From: Acanthaster planci
Taxonomy: Eukaryota > Echinodermata > Asteroidea > Valvatida > Acanthasteridae
NCBI RefSeq assembly: GCF_001949145.1
Contig: NW_019091396.1
Location: forward strand, 62,001-126,000
Direction of reading: 5' to 3'
DNA length: 64,000 nt
Shown here: positions 1-11,439 of the stretch, in pieces
Position numbering within the stretch: position 1 is the first letter of the stretch
How the letters are laid out: each line of letters begins with the position of its first letter
Program-made: the position numbers and the translations under genes
Notes under the pieces: model-generated
What the model was told of the DNA's origin: nothing
What the model saw: only the letters and a program-made list of their open reading frames with translations
Database searches by the model: none

Positions 1-494
1 TGGAAATGGCCCCATTGCACCACTGAAAGATAGGCCTATCTGACGATGAATCTGAAATATTATTACGGTGGTTTCGAATGCAGCCTGGAATTAAGACCCA
101 GTGGAACAGGCATTTGTTGATCTGAATTAATGCACACGACAGTTCAGGCTCATGCATGATAGCTTAAACGCACGTGAAGAGCTTATAGCTTAGGCTACAC
201 AAATATCTTGCATTCTTTGCCTATGCAGTAGAGATTGGTCAAAGTAAATAGACTTCATATTCACCCAAGTATTTGTGGTCAAACTATATGTACGCCCGAC
301 CTGTCTTGTCCAAAATAATTATCAAAATGAATTCTAAAAAGTGTCAAAGACGTTTAAAGCCTCGATAAAACAAAATGAACACTACCGTTTAAACTGTTAC
401 ATTACAGTCATGTTTGAAATAACAAGGTCTAAAAAAGACTTCCATTAAAGAAATCTGAAAGTGAAAATTATAAGTATGAACAATATTTTAAAAG
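1..494. other. No gene seen upstream of ovo
   Basis: AT-rich sequence with no convincing exon, TATA box or CpG island. The ovo promoter may lie here or further upstream. Confidence 0.5.
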
Positions 495-519
495 CCTTTT
501 TCTTTGTGTTACTTGACAG
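495..519 (+). promoter_or_regulatory. Probable 3' splice acceptor of a 5'UTR intron of ovo
   Basis: A T-rich tract (TTTTTCTTTGTGTTACTTGACAG region) ends in AG two bases before the SNAG ATG. It has the form of a splice acceptor, implying that transcription starts upstream, either in 1-494 or outside the window. Inferred from consensus only. Confidence 0.5.
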
Positions 520-521
520 CG

Positions 522-606
522 ATGCCTAAATCTTTCCTGATCAAGAAACGAGGAAACCCATCGGGGGCAGAAGGAAGAAAGCACACTCCAGCCTCAAATG
601 AAAGAG
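522..606 (+). CDS. ovo: ovo exon 1: SNAG repressor motif
   Basis: The ATG at 522 opens 28 codons beginning MPKSFLIKK, then one base (phase 1) before the donor AAAGAG/GTAAGC at 606/607. OVOL proteins begin with the same kind of basic-hydrophobic SNAG sequence, which recruits corepressors, and this fixes the start codon. Just upstream is a pyrimidine-rich acceptor-like tract ending in ACTTGACAG at 519, so the transcript may have an upstream non-coding exon. Confidence 0.85.
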
Positions 607-3600
607 GTAAGCCCGGTCAGGTAATCAGGCAAACAGGCAGGAAAACAGGCGGGTAAAACAGGCAGGGAAACGGGCATGCAGGCAAGCGGTAAACAGGCAG
701 GCAAAACGGACAGGCAGGCAGGCAAACGGACAGGCGGGCAGAAAAATTGTAGCAGGTAGGCAGGCAAAGAGGCAGGAAAAACAGGCAAACGGGCAGGTGG
801 GCAGGTAGGCAGGCAGGGAAACGGACAGGCAGGCAGGCAAACGGGCAGGCAGGCAGAAATTTGTAGCAGGAAGGCAAGCAATATTCTCTTATTATTGTTA
901 ACAGCCACTTTTCCCTTCATTTGACGAACGTGAGATTTAACGACATTTAGTGCCTGCCCTGTCGTAGCTACAAACAGGGACCATTGGAAGTCGTGCAGGT
1001 GAGAGATACATACGCGGCTCAGGAAAAAAAGCTACGTTTGTACATACGGGCATACGGAGGTGAATCGGACTTCGCTCACAGTATGTGGGATGAAGTAACT
1101 ACACGAAGCCGTGATTTAAAACTACCCAGTGTTTAATGAGCCGCGAACATAATCAGGTACACGTGCCGTTTCTGTATAACGCGCTTGCCTATACGGAAGC
1201 CGTAGGCGGTTTCGTACATTTGCCGTAGACATGATCAAGCCGTAGTAAAGTACGTTCGGGCGCGGCCCTATAAACTTTGTAAATTTTTCTTGTTCTACAA
1301 AAGTGTTCACTATATCCTTTAACTATGCACCAGAAATCTCTTTTTAAGAAGGTGCTGTGGTTTTACAGCCACGCTTGGCCATCACATGAACGATTCCAAT
1401 AATTAGCTATGTAAAGAAGCAATGTTCTCTGTGTCCTTGGTGTGGACCTGAATCGTTTAGATCCGCGACTGGTTGCAGCGCAGTTTCCAAACAAGACAAT
1501 CTCTGCTGATATATATACCAGGCAAGATATGGGACGGAGGGGTACCCCCCTTACCTGTCCAACCCTTGTACACACTCTAGACTATTGTTACCTAACACAT
1601 CCCCCCTCGAAGTCTGTAAAGGATTCATGAGATTCTGATCAAAAAATGACCAACCCAAAGGCGGGGGGGGTTCTCTCCGTCCCATATCTTGCTTCAAATG
1701 CTGATATACAGCAAAGTTGGCAAACAGCACATTCCACCGACTTTCCCCGTGTCTGAGCTTTGTCTCTGTAATGAAATTGGCACAGCATCCCATGTGAAGT
1801 AACAGAAAAGATTTGAAAGAGGTGATATCCCTTCAGAGTGATGAGAGCATGGATATACCCAGCAAGAAATGATACCGAGGGGTACCCCCCCAACNNNNNN
1901 NNNNNNNNNNNNNNNNNNNNNNNNTTCTCTCTGTCTCGTACCTTGCTGCATATGAGCATGGAGGAAGGACACAGGAGTTTAAACTGTCTGGCTACAACAT
2001 CTGGCGAATTACCGCTTTCTGGCATGCTTGGTATGTCCATAGCCAGAGCGCACCACCTGTTTCACAACCATGAGCCCCCCATCCCATGATCATCGCCCCA
2101 GGCTCTCGCTGGTAATCAAAATAAAATTACAAACATTGCAAATCAAAATTACAAACATTGCATGGATGATGGAAAAATAAGTCAAAATCATTAAAAAAAA
2201 TTATTCCCGACGGCAAAAGTAGATCTGATGTCAGATATGTTTTCTTTCTATTTCCTGGTCACTGCAATAGGCCTAAGTTGTAGTTAATTGCAAAGAAAAC
2301 ACCACGATATTGCTGGCCCCACTTGTCCGGCTAAGCAGCAGGCAGTAATCGGGTAATTTTGGAATGTTTACTAGTGTTCGTCTGACCGGGCGGCGATGAT
2401 CATCGAACACTTTGATGTGCCAAAGTTGTAACTCCTTCTGTGCCCTTCCTCCATGATGAGAGGTGGGATGTCATGATGGATCGCTTCAGTTGAACCTTGT
2501 GGGGGGGGGTAAGCGTTTTCATAGCTTTCATTCCCCCATCAGCTATGAACCATACCATTGCAATGTAGACTCGGTATCAAGTCGTCAAACGGTTGTGTCA
2601 AACCTCTAACCCGTATTTACCGACTCAAGGGGGGAGGGGGTGCTGCGCTTTTGTTTTAGTTTAGAGGGTAGGGTATAGAGGAAGACAAACTATCCCAAAT
2701 CATTCCTGCTCTACTCGTGGTCAGCGATGGGCGGTACTGTCTCCGTAGAAGAGGCACCGCATCGCCGGCTGGTAAAATTAATGTTAGTAGAATCACATCC
2801 AGTAAAATTACAGACTTGAAATTTATAGTCCCATATCTTCGAAGACAAGGGGTGGACCTAAGGTCCCTTCGGCCGCCAGTGAGCTGTTTTTGTTAGCCTA
2901 CCAACGGCTGCAGCAGTTTTCTCTTCGCTGTAACGTGTGGGGCGCATGCCTACTGGGCAGCCAGCCTGCAGACTGCCGCTTACGTGGCTCACCCGTGTGC
3001 GCAGGAAACGAAGTGTGCACTTTCATTCTCCGTGGGCACAAACCTGTGGCGAGGCCGCTTGGCACGCTCTACGGCAATTATACGCCGAAGTGCAGGGAAA
3101 AGTCCGAATAGGATGGGCCACATTTCCTAACAAGGACTTTATTTCCAAAAACCAAACCTTAAAGAAAGGACATAAGTGTGAACCACCACTCACAATTCCA
3201 TTATATTTCTAATCTTTGTGGTAAAGTTATGACTAGGCCTAATTATTCCAAATTCAACATGTCACGTTTCGCCCTACGTGCTTAGGGCCAGATGGGACAC
3301 CGATTTCAAACTGATTTCCCCATTGCTTTATGTACAGATTATTACCATCTTTTTTATTTGCAAGGCAAGGGATACATTGCTGTTGCATATTAATTATAAG
3401 TGGTCTGTTCTGGGGTTTGGAGACGAGTTAATCGTTTTCCTCAATTCTTAAGACCCTTAGGTAATGGGACTTACTAACGGAAGGCATATTTCTGTAGCAA
3501 CATCACACCATGAAATTTCCTAAGGGATATGATATGAACAAAAGATGTTCGACAAATGTAGGCCTAATGGTAACTGCATGAAATTATGAAGGGACACTGT

Positions 3601-6372
3601 CTCATCTTGCCCCAGACGACGTGTCCCATCCTGCCCCATGTGTTTGCAGTTTATTGAAGAAGCCACTGTGAAATACATGCGCAGAGTTACATACTTCTTG
3701 CTTTTCTGTGACACAACAGACTAGTAACCTGGCCAAACTACGCAGTTATGACCACTCTGCACCTTACTGTAATTTCTTAGGGATTGCATCTTATATCCGT
3801 AAAATTTGAAGTCCCCTAATATCAATTTTTTTATACTTCCGAGACGACCCAAGACCAATTCCACGTGTTTGTGATTATGGCTGTTTTTTGTCGGTTTGTT
3901 CAGAGCACTAAATTACAGCGCCCTCTGTTGCTTGCTGATAAAGATGATCATCAAGCTGTCGATGTTCCATCTTGCCTCGTGTCCCATCATGCTCCATCTT
4001 CCCCTGTGTCATATCGCAATTGATTTCCTTGAGATGTCATTCATCGTTTAATTTTCTTCCTTTAATTAAGGGGGCTCGTCCAATGATGAACGTCAGCTTC
4101 ATACCGCCCTCAGCGACGGGAGTGAAGTAAATGAACCACTGCAGCTGACCGTAAGGTTTTAAACGGCTTGCTAGTCACTGATAATGTACACCACCTAATG
4201 ACTCCTTTCACTGATACTGTTTTCCTATATACTCGAATACAGATGTGCCAAATTTGTTATTTGGAAATGTAATTCTTTGTTTTAAATGCTTATTTGCGAG
4301 TAAAGTTTTAAATAACCTAGACTCGATTCAAGTCGAAAACTCCGCTTGACTGGTCCCCTGAAAAACACTGCTTATGTTTTATCCGCACGTGCTCGCCTTG
4401 ATTCACGTCCAACCGATAAAAAAAGAACAAAAGTAAACCAAATTGAAAGCTATGATAATAATGTCGGTAAGGATGTAGAATTACTATGGTTACGATAAAT
4501 TTAGCAGTTTTTAACAGAATTATCTTTGGCCATATTCTTAGAAACAAAACCTGAGCGGTGTTGTTTAATAAGTAATGAAATGTGTTTTATCATTCGAAAA
4601 GTAGTTGTACTTTTTAACGCAAAAATTAAATGTCCTCAACTTGGCAGGTTGAGGCTGATAAGTTCGATGATAAGTTACCAAGCTCGAACGGGGGAGACAC
4701 CAGCGCATTTTCAGTTGGGGATCGTGTGAGACTAGAAAGGAGTACCAGCGACCCAACTGGAGGCCTTCCTTGTCATAACTCAGGTGAAAAGGAGTGAAAA
4801 GAAAAAAATCTCCAAAAGTGGGACTTCAGTTGAATCACTCGCACTTGAAAGGTCCTTTCAAGCCTTCGAGTGGTTGAAGCCACAATCTTAAATCTTCTTT
4901 GTTTTCCCCACAAACTCCTCGGGAATGCAATTCATGTTTCTCTTCTTGGAGTTTCTTAAATGCAGACTTCGTGTACACAAAACCGGTGTCCTAAAGGCAT
5001 GCTTAAACCCGAAGAGTAACACTGAAGGAGACTACGCGTTTGATTCATCATTTGCGGAAAGCACCTGCCAAAAAAAAAATCCTCTGAAGAACATTTATTT
5101 CCGTACTCAAAGACACTCGTTCATTCAGACATTGTTCCTCATGACATTTTGACTCGTACATTTGCCCGACAGACATTCCCGCGTCCGAGCTCCCGACTCA
5201 TCTCCCGTTGGCCCCCCACGGGGACCTGCCCCATATTTACTTCAACGGCTGCCAGCAACCTCAGCCGGCATTCCCTGTTCAACCTGTCCTGGGCTACTTC
5301 AGCCGGCGCCTGCTGGCCTGCAAGCTAAGGGGAGGCAGGGCTAGTGGCCAGGTGGGCCTCAAGCGCCACACCTGCCCGTTCTGCTCCAAGGGCTTCAACG
5401 ACAAGTTCGACCTCAAGCGGCACATCCGGACGCACACCGGTGAGTGCTTGCCACGTTCGGTCGGCCAGCTGGTTTTGTCCGGTGAAAGGATATACATGTA
5501 TAGTTTACTTGGGGAAATCTACAGACATAATGGCCACTGATTGAAATTTAACATTTTTCAATGTCCAAGTGCAAGTTGCCGCTCCTATGAGGGGCGTGTA
5601 AAGTATTTTTGCCTGTGGGATCGGGATATTTTTCTTCGTACAAAGAGATGAAGCCATTTAATCTTTTTGATATAATTATGTAAAACAAGACCCCCAATTT
5701 ATGCTATCTAGAGGGTCTTCCAACCTTTTATTGACTTAGAGCTTGAAAAGGTAATAAGTAGGCGGGGTTGACCTCTGGCCAACCCCCATTCTAGATGTTG
5801 GCTTATGCTTTACCAACAGAATCTCCAGTTGGCAGTTAAGTCAAAGCAATTACCTTTCCCCGCTTGAATATGATCCGAGGACCAGTAAGAGCTCATGGGA
5901 TCATTTTGGTCCCATCTTTGTCTGAAACCTTGACGTCTCATTCCTTCCCCTCGCAGGGGTACGCCCATTCAAGTGCAACCGATGCGTCCGCGCCTTCACC
6001 CAGCGCTGCTCCCTGGAGGTCCACCAGCGCAAGGTGCACAACATGCAGCTTAACTTTGCCTTCAAGCAGCGCCGGGGCAAGGTGTACGTGTGTGAGGACT
6101 GCGGCCACTCCACCGAGGACATCAACCTGCACTACGCCCACTCGGTGCGAGCCCATCGGGGCGGCGGTTCGCCCGGTTGGAGTGGACCAGGCAAGCCCTC
6201 CCAGCTGGCTCAGCTCTTAGCTGGGGTCGACGGAGTTCCGCCAAATCCCTGTCCGGGCGCGGCTGAGCCAACCTTGCCGGTAAGGTGTGCACAAGACTTC
6301 AACCAGCCGACCCCGGTGCTGCCAAGATTTGGGCCCGAGTGGAATCACAGAGGAGGTATGGATTTGATGTAA
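522..6372 (+). CDS. ovo: Ovo-family zinc-finger transcription factor, three exons (gene span)
   Basis: The model joins 522-606, 5173-5439 and 5957-6372, 768 nt coding for 255 residues. Both introns are phase 1 and GT-AG. Ovo/OVO-like proteins are nuclear repressors in epithelial and germline development; vertebrate OVOL proteins are of similar length (about 240-280 residues). Residues 1-9, MPKSFLIKK, match the SNAG repressor motif at the N-terminus of the family. Zinc finger 2 is at about 96-116 (C96, C99, H112, H116) with the family signature KGFNDKFDLKRH. Zinc finger 3 is at about 124-145 (C124, C127, H140, H145) with AFTQRCSLE. Finger 4 is at about 163-184 (YVCEDCGHS). The junction HTG/VRPFKC is, as I recall, also an intron site in OVOL genes. 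The CxxC/HxxxxH residues of finger 1 are absent from exon 2. An additional unseen exon in intron 1 is possible but not needed for frame. Confidence 0.92.
605..890. repeat. CAGG-rich minisatellite with higher-order period
   Basis: Units such as GGCAGGCAAACGG and GGCAGGTAGGCAGG are repeated throughout. A longer unit repeats at about 114 bases: GAAAAATTGTAGCAGG at 741 recurs as GAAATTTGTAGCAGG at 855. It starts at the ovo exon 1 donor. The open minus-strand frames here (Cys/Pro/Leu-rich) are products of the repeat. Confidence 0.9.
1514..1698 (+). mobile_element. Miniature inverted-repeat element, family A copy 1
   Basis: The ends share the inverted repeat GCAAGATATGGGACGGAG. The putative target duplication TGCTGATATA lies at 1504-1513 and 1699-1708. 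The element has no coding capacity. Related copies lie at 1854, 19991 and 49076. Internal words ACACTCTAGACTATTGTTAC and AATGACCAAC are shared with copies 3 and 4. Confidence 0.82.
1854..1953 (+). mobile_element. Miniature inverted-repeat element, family A copy 2 (interrupted by gap)
   Basis: It begins TATACCCAGCAAG and ends CTTGCTGCATAT, with the same terminal logic as copy 1, and is flanked by an exact 9-base duplication GAGCATGGA (1845-1853 and 1954-1962). The interior is replaced by 30 N (1895-1924). Confidence 0.75.
2090..5172 (+). other. Remainder of ovo intron 1
   Basis: No finger-1 exon (no HMKCH-type sequence) found by eye. Contains G/C homopolymer runs near 2500 and 2630. Nothing else identifiable. 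Confidence 0.5.
2117..2162. repeat. Short tandem duplication
   Basis: CAAAATTACAAACATTGCA-like sequence occurs twice in succession (AAATTACAAACATTGCA at about 2124 and 2146). Confidence 0.7.
5173..5439 (+). CDS. ovo: ovo exon 2: linker plus zinc finger 2
   Basis: The acceptor TTTGCCCGACAG ends at 5172, and the donor ACCG/GTGAGT lies at 5439/5440. The exon enters in phase 1, matching exon 1, and leaves in phase 1, matching exon 3. It encodes a Pro/Leu-rich linker, a stretch reading YFSRRLLACKLRGG where finger 1 would be expected, and then the C2H2 finger HTCPFCSKGFNDKFDLKRH. The finger 1 cysteines and histidines are missing. An alternative acceptor CCAG/GTGGGC at 5351/5352 would start the exon in phase 0 and would need another upstream exon. 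I prefer 5173 because it needs none. Confidence 0.85.
5957..6372 (+). CDS. ovo: ovo exon 3: zinc fingers 3 and 4, C-terminus
   Basis: The acceptor is a pyrimidine run ending TCGCAG at 5956. The codon split with exon 2 gives the finger linker HTGVRPFKC. Finger 3 reads CNRCVRAFTQRCSLEVHQRK then VH, and finger 4 reads YVCEDCGHSTEDINLHYAH, both with the Ovo-specific spacing and the intervening KQRRGK basic patch. A Gly/Pro-rich C-terminus of about 70 residues follows, ending GGMDLM before TAA at 6370-6372. Confidence 0.93.
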
Positions 6373-6720
6373 AAAATGTGATTTTAAAGAAGAAACAGAG
6401 GGCAGCTATCTGTAATCTTTTTCATCGACTTTTCTCAAATTGGTAAAAATTATATTGTAATAGGCCTAATGTTCTTCTCTCCGATGTTTAGGTCTTCAGT
6501 AGATAAAGTTTAAGCTGTGCTGTGGGCATAAATCAAGGCTATGGGTAACATTTCGCATGAAGAAGGTATCAGATTAATATTCGTGCCGATAAAAACTCCT
6601 GAAATATCTTTGAATACTTTAATTATGTAAATTATTCTTGCAAGTGTTAATACACTAATCCGGCTAGACGTCATAATGTGCGGTGGCAACACGCTCACAC
6701 GCACATTCTTCAGCTGGACA

Positions 6721-6770
6721 TGCGCGTGCATTTGGCAAATCACAGCATCCTATTGGTCAAAGACGCATAT
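6721..6770. repeat. CCAAT-containing repeat pair, copy 1
   Basis: GCGCGTGCATTTGGCAAATC followed by GCATCCTATTGGTCAAA resembles 52969-53011 (GCGTGCACGGTGGCAAGCC then GCATCCCATTGGTCAAA). Either shared repeat or similar promoter-like arrangement. Confidence 0.4.
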
Positions 6771-6945
6771 AACGTGCGCGTTCCACGTGTTGACGACGGT
6801 TGTGCTACCGCAGTAATGGCTTCTAATTCTGCGCGACCAAGTGTTTCATTGGACTGGAAGGTCTAGTATTATACAAATACAAAGCGTCCGGAGGTAGTCA
6901 AATTGACCTAGACCTCAGGACCAGTGATTCCCACTATTTTCTCGA

Positions 6946-6951
6946 AATAAA
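6946..6951 (+). terminator. Candidate polyadenylation signal of ovo
   Basis: AATAAA lies about 570 bases past the ovo stop codon on the coding strand. It is the first canonical hexamer I noticed downstream. Transcript data would be needed to confirm use. Confidence 0.4.
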
Positions 6952-7820
6952 CCTTGCTGTATTTGTTTTACTACACTTCATATATATTCAAACAGCAATC
7001 TCATGTTACTTGTACTCAGACGCCATTGTTGTTTCTCAGCTGCTATATTTACATGTAATGATAGTGGAGTGCAGATATGCATAGAAACAGGGCTTCAGTA
7101 GTCTGGTGCTGACACACGTTTTTGGTCTTTACTGTAATAGTTCTTAGGATACAACTCCAGACTGGTTCCGTAAAGATTACATGACACAGACGACATATTT
7201 ACGCGACAGGTTCCAGAGGTATTTTTGATGCTACCAGAAAAAAGCTACAGCACGAGAGCGAGGTGGATACTAGCCCCCATGACGTCACCTGGTCGCGTAT
7301 CATTTCTACTTCCCTCACGCAAAGTGGAATTGGCCAATGACGCGCTCCAATTTGCTCATGAAATATTTATGAGGTGTAGTAATCGTATCTTCCTGCTGCT
7401 TCGTCAAAGCAAAGCGCTACGTTGAGGAAGCACTGCGCGCTACCTCTTTCCCCTTTCTCTCGTTAACCACCATCGTTCCTGGACCTGATTATTTCACACG
7501 GGTCTGACCCCAACGTCGGCTCCCTGACACCAGAACCCGCACAGATCTGGATCTCGATCGATGATCCCAAAGCTGGTTCCCTTTGTCGGTTAGGTGGGTT
7601 CGGGTGTCAGTGAACTTTAGACGGAGTCCTAATCGAGATTCAGTTCCGTGTGAAACAAACAGGCACGTATATACAGCACTGATCTATGTGAGTGAAGAGC
7701 GCCCTCTCCTTTGGAACCTAGGTAATTTAGAGCGTTTTCGAAACGAGTGTATTCGGCGGAGACTCGTTTCCGCTGGTTCCGGTCAGAGCTTGAACATGTA
7801 ATTTCAGACGCTCCTTCAAA

Positions 7821-7952
7821 ATGGCTGGAACCATCCACACCAAAGTCACCAAAGCCGAATCCGCTCGTTTCAAAAACGCTCAAGGGCTGTCTACATTACA
7901 GTGCACCACCAAGAGGCTGCTGCAGAAAGGCCATTTTCAAGTTTACGATTGA
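7821..7952 (+). CDS. Candidate small ORF of 43 codons
   Basis: The ATG lies in good context (CAAAATGGCT) and a 43-residue frame begins MAGTIHTKVTKAESARFKN and ends HFQVYD, then TGA. An acceptor-like TAATTTCAG ends at 7806, fifteen bases before the ATG. Upstream, at 7330-7345, lies a CCAAT box with nearby GC-rich sequence. It may be a short exon, an upstream ORF or chance. I recognise no family. Composition looks protein-like, but the length is within chance expectation. Confidence 0.28.
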   Translation: MAGTIHTKVTKAESARFKNAQGLSTLQCTTKRLLQKGHFQVYD

Positions 7953-7959
7953 CGAAAGC

Positions 7960-9790
7960 GTGGCCGACCTGCACTGATTTCCAGTTAAGTGGATGCCAGT
8001 GGAACCTTGACGAATAGATCCACAGATCACTTTTAAATATTTATCTGGAAAAACAGACATCATGAGTAATTCAAGTTCTCCGCGTGCAGAATTTGTTGAC
8101 CACTTCCCACAATGCACTGAGCAAAGCCTTTCCCTAGCAACCTTTTGGTGGCACACCATGTATTGTCAATAGCTCGTATAACTCTGACTGAATAATCGGA
8201 CGACTACCTCTGAATTTATAAAAAAATACCTCAAGCCGGAATAGATATTTTTAGTATATTTATTACAGGAATATGTGTATATTAGTTCTTTTCAACTTCT
8301 GTTTTTGAAGTGTATTTTTCAAGTTTCTGTCCTCTTTTTTGATTGGTAGTGTAAGGTTTAAGCCATGTCACCTGAAATTTGTTTTACCTCCCTGCAAATT
8401 ACGATTATGTGCAGTAAAATACAGAGGATTTTCAAGTTACGTGATTTTTGACGACCAGCGTTGACTTTACACAGATGTGCGCACATGTCTCTCAACATTC
8501 ATGAAATTACCAATAAAAATACCCCGATTCAAAAATGGACGCACCTCCACGGACATGGTACGCTTCCTGAAATGCGTTTGCCCGTCATGTTACGCCACGT
8601 GAAAACCCTCTATGCCCAGGATGTTGTATTTTTAAAAAGTGAGGGTTATTTTTTTTAATTTAAAAGTGATATAAAAAGTTGATATGCTTATTAAAAAGCT
8701 TACTGTGCATTACTGGTATCTATATGCCTTCAATTTTTTCGATGTATCAAAGAATGAATCCTGAAATTGACAGTAAACAAATAATTTTCAACTTCAAAAT
8801 TTGGAAACTGTTGGGCGAGAAAGGTACAAAGCTTATTGTGGAAAAGGGAATCGAGTAATTGATATAAAATTGCCATCAGCTGAATTGAGCTTTTATAGGA
8901 GTTCCATTTTTTTTTAACGAAGTACGAGAAAACATTTCAATTTGGCAAATATATATTTGATTCTTTGTTTTGTGATGGTGTGATTTTTATCTGAAAGGAC
9001 TTTCTTGTGGAGTTAAGACTGAAATAAAATAACTAAATTATTTTGATCTGTATGCTAGTGACAATCTACCCACCTTAGAGAGAATTTTAATTATACGGAA
9101 AAGGGTTATATGTTAATGGTAATTTTCTTTTTTAATAAAGATTCAGGGATGGTGCTTTTTCAGGGAAATAAATCAACTGTGTTGATACAGTAATTAATTT
9201 ATTTTGCATTTTCGGAGTATGATTAAGCAAGAAGCATAAGGTGTACTCAAGCTAATGGTAGGTCTAATGTCAATAGAGGGCTGAAAACTGCCAAGGCTGA
9301 ACGGGTATTTCTGGTCGTTCTTGATACACGCGAACTGGGACGAATTCGGAAACACATTTTCAGTGCCGCACGGGGGAGCTTTAAACAAATTAAATTTTAT
9401 GGCCTTCTGAGGAGTGAGGCTAAATCTTGGGGGTTTTAAGACCTTTATTGTGAAGAAAGGAAAACAAATCGGTCTCCCAATTCGCCTTTATCGCGCTTTT
9501 TTTCATCACCTTCCTCAACAAAAACAACAACAATTATCAACAACAACCAGTGTAGAACCCATCACAATTCCCTCTAAGTCCATGTTACAATCCCATTACA
9601 AGTCATGCAGTCTTTTGCCAAAAGTCACAAGCTATTCAAAGGGCCTATATTGTTACCAATGTATTCCGTTGTCAGAGTTCAACACGTTACTTATGGCTAG
9701 TCCTATGAAAGGACTTATGAGTGGACTTATGAAGGGACTTATTATGGACTCAACTCCTATAATATACAAACTAAAGAGCGCACTCACTAC
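7960..9790. other. No gene seen
   Basis: AT-rich, with many stops in all frames apart from a 138-codon + frame at 9414-9830 containing short repeated GGACTTATGA words. No family features. Confidence 0.5.
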
Positions 9791-9797
9791 CCCCTCC

Positions 9798-9870
9798 GAG
9801 TGGAACCAAGAGAGGGCTCAATTTTTCTAGTTACGGAGGTTGGAGGTTTGGTAGGAACTGCAGTTTGCTG
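9798..9870. repeat. Dispersed repeat family F, fragment 1
   Basis: GAACCAAGAGAGGGCTCAAT, then TGGTAGGAACTGCA, matching 15260-15330. Another part of the same family (CAACATGGCTCTTTTCAA) is at 10903-10921. Confidence 0.5.
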
Positions 9871-11439
9871 ATTCCCAAACAACTATGAAATACTAGACTG
9901 GTTTCCGTCTCCTACGTAGTCTCCAGACGTCTTACAGACGTCCTCCGAACGTAGGGACTCGCAGCGGGTAATGATTTCGGAGGAATCCTGTGGGTTTATG
10001 TTAATGAGGAAATTAGCACATAACAATTCCCACAATGCAACACTCTCACGTGACAAAACTTTGGAAGACTTTTTAGATGCATGGACGCTCGATGGATGTG
10101 TATCCCGAAACGGAGTTTTTGATTACTTCAAAGCCCTTGGCGAAAATGACTGCCAGGCGAAACACTTAGTATTGTTATTTAAAACCAAAGCAACTATTCT
10201 TTCAGAGGCGATACTGTGTTCGGCTGTCACGTGCACGATAGGTCGTATATTAATATAATATCTATAATTAGAAAAAGCATTTGCGCATGCTGAACCAACC
10301 ACGGACCCCAGGGGTGCACTGAACCATTTCAAGCTCCATTGAAAGCGTGTAAAATCAACCAAGTTTGGAGCCCCATGGCAGGCAACTGACGTCCCTGAGG
10401 TCTCTCAAACAAAAAACAATGTGTTGTTTGGTCCTTCAGATTTCATTTAATTTTCAATTTTTAGTAGGTTAACCAATGAATTTTTTAATTGTCCGCCCAA
10501 AACAAACTCACCCCCAAGAAGTCAATGTTCCCAAATCTTCTCAGCGGCCATTTTTCAAATGACATCCCTCACCTTCCTCGGGCTCATCTGACAAATTTGC
10601 AATCACATTTTTGTCTGCTTTGCCCCCAGATGGGTGCCCCTGAATCTACAGAGATGATCCCGGGCCATACTGACACAATCCCTCCTTTTCTTGGCCCAAA
10701 CAGACCCCTCTTTTCGAAAGAATCTGTGGAGGGTACTCTTTGTGCGCCTCCGCCTGGCGGAGAATTTTCCTTGAATTGGGACACTGCACCTCCAGAAGCC
10801 AGCCAGCTACCGGTCCGTATAAAATAGGGACGGGGACCAGTCCACTGACATACACACAATATGGTCGCATGGCTACCAAAGAAACGAATACATGTACTCC
10901 CCACCAACATGGCTCTTTTCAATAGCTGAGGGTCTGCTTCTGCTCAAGGCGGATACTATGCGTGCCACACAGACTTCCCTCCCCGTAACCACGGATGTCA
11001 TACAGCAAGACCTGGACCCTCAATGCCTTTGTACCGAGTGAAGCCACTGGCAGCCATTTTACATTGCCGAATACAGAGGCGATGATTGTCCCGCTAAATT
11101 TCCACAGTAAGTATTGATGCCATGAACGAATGTGGGTAACAATGGTGAGCAAGCCCTTGTATCAATTTTGTATTTTGCACAGTTGGATGGCCGCCGGTGG
11201 CTTCAGTGACCTCTGTGTGCTGATGAAGGGAATTAATGGTACATCATTTTTTTTTTTTTATATGAGGTCGGTTCCAGTAACAGCAGTGTTACATTTTGTG
11301 TGTATGTCAAGCCTTGCACTAGACAGGAGCTTGAAGGGTCGTTCAACAAGGATATCCTTGAGACATACCTGTTCAGGCGTAAGGAAGGAATTTGTTCTTA
11401 GTACGCAGACACTGACTTTTGGCGGGCTGAAAACTTGCA

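Noticed and set aside
594-920. Cys/Pro/Leu-rich frames on the minus strand
   Set aside because: Direct translation of the CAGG minisatellite, open in three frames.
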